A stretch of 6,602 nucleotides of DNA from Phycisphaerae bacterium (GTDB lineage Bacteria > Planctomycetota > Phycisphaerae > UBA1845 > PWPN01). The notes under the pieces are model-generated. The model was not told the origin of the DNA. It saw only the letters and a list, made by a program, of their open reading frames with translations, and ran no database searches. Within the stretch, counting starts at the first letter, position 1, and every line of letters starts with the position of its first letter. The translations under genes were made by a program, and so were the position numbers. The DNA is taken from positions 1-6,602 of the forward strand of contig DAOOIV010000179.1 in assembly GCA_035384605.1 (NCBI GenBank). The letters run 5' to 3'. This document shows, in pieces, positions 6,101 to 6,602 of the stretch.

Positions 6101-6602
6101 GTTTCTTTGCTGATCTCTTCCCGGCGAAGCCTGATTTCGGTGCGGCGGTCGAGCCTGCGTCTGGGTTCTTTGTCGAGATCGGCCAAACGCTGCTTGCTCC
6201 TTTCCAGGTCCGTTTCGGCCTTGGCAAGCTCCTGTCTGAGCTGTTCCAGAGTCCTCCCGGCTGCCTCGGACGAGATGGCGGGTGACTCCGGAGCTTTCCT
6301 CAGTTCGTCCCGAGCGGTCTGGAGTTGCACGGGGGCATCCTGGACGATCTTCTGATAATCAGCGCTCTTGCGTGCCCATTCGTCCGCGGATTGCAGCTCT
6401 CTGATCGCCAGGTTGCAGTACTCGATCGCCTTGGCCCGCGTGGGCTCGTCCAATTGCGTGTCCAGTTGCAGGCGGCTGATCCGGGCCTGAACCGCCTGAA
6501 TGGTCAGCCCGGTCGCGTCCGTCACCGCCGGCTCGGTGGTCGGCGCACTAGCCCCAAAACAAGCGAACTCCGGTGGCAGTTTTGCGCGATCGGCGGCCGA
6601 TC
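3184..6602 (-). CDS. MscK/KefA-type large mechanosensitive channel of the MscS superfamily (5' end outside window)
   Basis: The channel opens under membrane tension to release solutes during hypo-osmotic shock. The frame runs to the right edge; GTG 6525 is only the first in-frame start candidate inside the window and has no ribosome site. Residues before it (GASAPTTEPAV) look like a mature periplasmic N-terminus, so a signal peptide probably lies outside. Counting from GTG 6525, residues 1-470 are a charged, largely coiled-coil periplasmic region. About eleven membrane helices follow, near 475-491, 516-541, 556-573, 599-617, 632-650, 677-697, 710-730, 786-806, 824-842, 868-889 and 895-926, the count expected for MscK. 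A cytosolic loop at 731-785 starts HRRLAIAQARKRLAEKQ and then turns acidic. The pore helix and beta domain carry GLGFGLQEIFANFVSG (905-920), LFERPVRVGD (924-933) and IIPNKEFVTG (963-972). The last helix-sheet part ends FPQQDIHIR (1071-1079), followed by an extra tail of about 34 residues. The length is close to E. coli MscK (about 1120). The nearest alternative is MscM/YjeP. Confidence 0.95.
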   Translation of the reverse strand, partial: SAADRAKLPPEFACFGASAPTTEPAVTDATGLTIQAVQARISRLQLDTQLDEPTRAKAIEYCNLAIRELQSADEWARKSADYQKIVQDAPVQLQTARDELRKAPESPAISSEAAGRTLEQLRQELAKAETDLERSKQRLADLDKEPRRRLDRRTEIRLRREEISKETASVVEPQGPAALTMAFSVYVQARAKARQAELAAYDRELASYEATSDLLSVQRDLAIRQVSQKEKLIRLWQEMIAQQRQEETARQVREAEEARRRADAETHPVARRIAALAEGNMTLLKRRQELGRKLEQVVQEYNARKNLLDRMKRNAETVREKVQAAGVTKAMGQLLRKERTELPKVSTLRRGVELQHETIAEVELELLDLRKQRDLLVDIPSLVSRDMLQFDPAFVEGRKWFEEELTKLYENERDYLQSLITDNGTYAGRLIDLQDVTESLIRETEEYLRFINQHILWLRSHEEMRFSSLLDAWDAAKWLLKEAEWGDAARSLVRDARAHPLQVSLGVLVAVLLIAARPRFRRLLELSGERARQKLNTSFAPTAAALVCTLMLALSLSVVPFLLSWRLSAAVSTSETTKTIGLTLARVAAWLLIVGGIRELLRPKGLAEAHLGWPPGALKVARWNLGWLLLIGMLMTFVIGFVEQWQVVADWKDSVSRLAFLIVLAAFAVFAARVFRPGSGIFAGRIARHRGGPMDRYRVLWYSCLVGIPIVLAVLTVAGYYYTSLQLMARVYRTAWFALGMLVLRGLILRWLFLTHRRLAIAQARKRLAEKQAQQARDGSQPETDTAVVEEAEPELDIAALSQQTQHLFRAALGLALAVGLWLIWADILPAINYLRNITLYSPRPETAITLVDLVLVVVTAVMTIIAAKNVPAFLEITVLSHLPLKSGERYAIVTVVRYLILAVGTVVACSFAGISWTNVHWLIAAMTVGLGFGLQEIFANFVSGLILLFERPVRVGDTVTVGDVSGTVSRVQIRATTIITWDRKELIIPNKEFVTGKVINWTLSDQSLRIVIPVGVAYGSDTAQVERILRAVAAEHPEVLRDPAPQAFFIGFGASSLDFELRVFIEGVDRLLSVKHALLNAIDKAFRAAGIEIAFPQQDIHIRSVKDVFPVVQKPGDCTSAAKTTHVSGEIRRMPEA
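3189..3193 (-). promoter_or_regulatory. Ribosome binding site GGAGG for the small membrane protein
   Basis: On the minus strand GGAGG is followed by five bases and then ATG 3183. The site lies inside the last codons of the channel gene (Pro-Glu-Ala-stop). Ribosomes finishing the channel would end on top of the next start, which fits coupled translation. Confidence 0.65.

Noticed and set aside
5533..6285. Plus-strand open frame of 250 codons opposite the coiled-coil part of the channel
   Set aside because: It is a mirror of the regular charged heptads on the minus strand, which give Leu- and Gly-rich translations. No ribosome site or domain was seen.
6523..6525. GTG as the true start of the channel gene
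   Set aside because: The frame continues upstream to the window edge with coding-like residues, no ribosome site precedes the GTG, and a signal peptide is expected but absent. The gene is treated as truncated by the window.

Overview
The window is GC-rich DNA from a Gram-negative-type bacterium. It has a large channel of the MscK/KefA type, which needs a periplasm, and a PDZ protein with HtrA-like barrels. This gene mix and codon use would suit a member of the Planctomycetota or a related environmental lineage, but that is a low-confidence inference because no rRNA or other phylogenetic marker is present.

Layout. Positions 1-2606 hold a plus-strand cluster of three genes: the last 38 codons of an unidentified upstream gene (1-117), a large PDZ protein whose reading frame overlaps that gene's stop by four bases (114-2174), and, 12 bases further on, a YjbQ/UPF0047-family gene (2187-2606). 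Positions 2607-2853 are a non-coding gap between converging operons, with several short GC-rich inverted repeats and no convincing gene. Positions 2854-6602 hold a minus-strand pair: a very large MscK-like mechanosensitive channel gene that runs in from the right edge (3184-6602, 5' end missing) and a small three-helix membrane protein (2854-3183) whose ATG directly abuts the channel's stop.

How the genes may work together. In the plus-strand cluster the PDZ protein looks like a double pseudoprotease. It has two tandem trypsin/HtrA-like barrels in which the positions of the catalytic residues are mostly substituted, followed by two PDZ domains, so I read it as a binding or scaffold protein rather than a peptidase. 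YjbQ is a small conserved protein, and no functional link to the PDZ protein is known to me. On the minus strand, the channel would open under hypo-osmotic membrane tension. The small membrane protein is translationally placed to be made with it and could be an accessory factor, which is inference only.

The best candidates for something new are the double pseudoprotease-PDZ protein and the small membrane protein coupled to the channel. I see no CRISPR array, tRNA, rRNA, insertion sequence or obvious mobile element.
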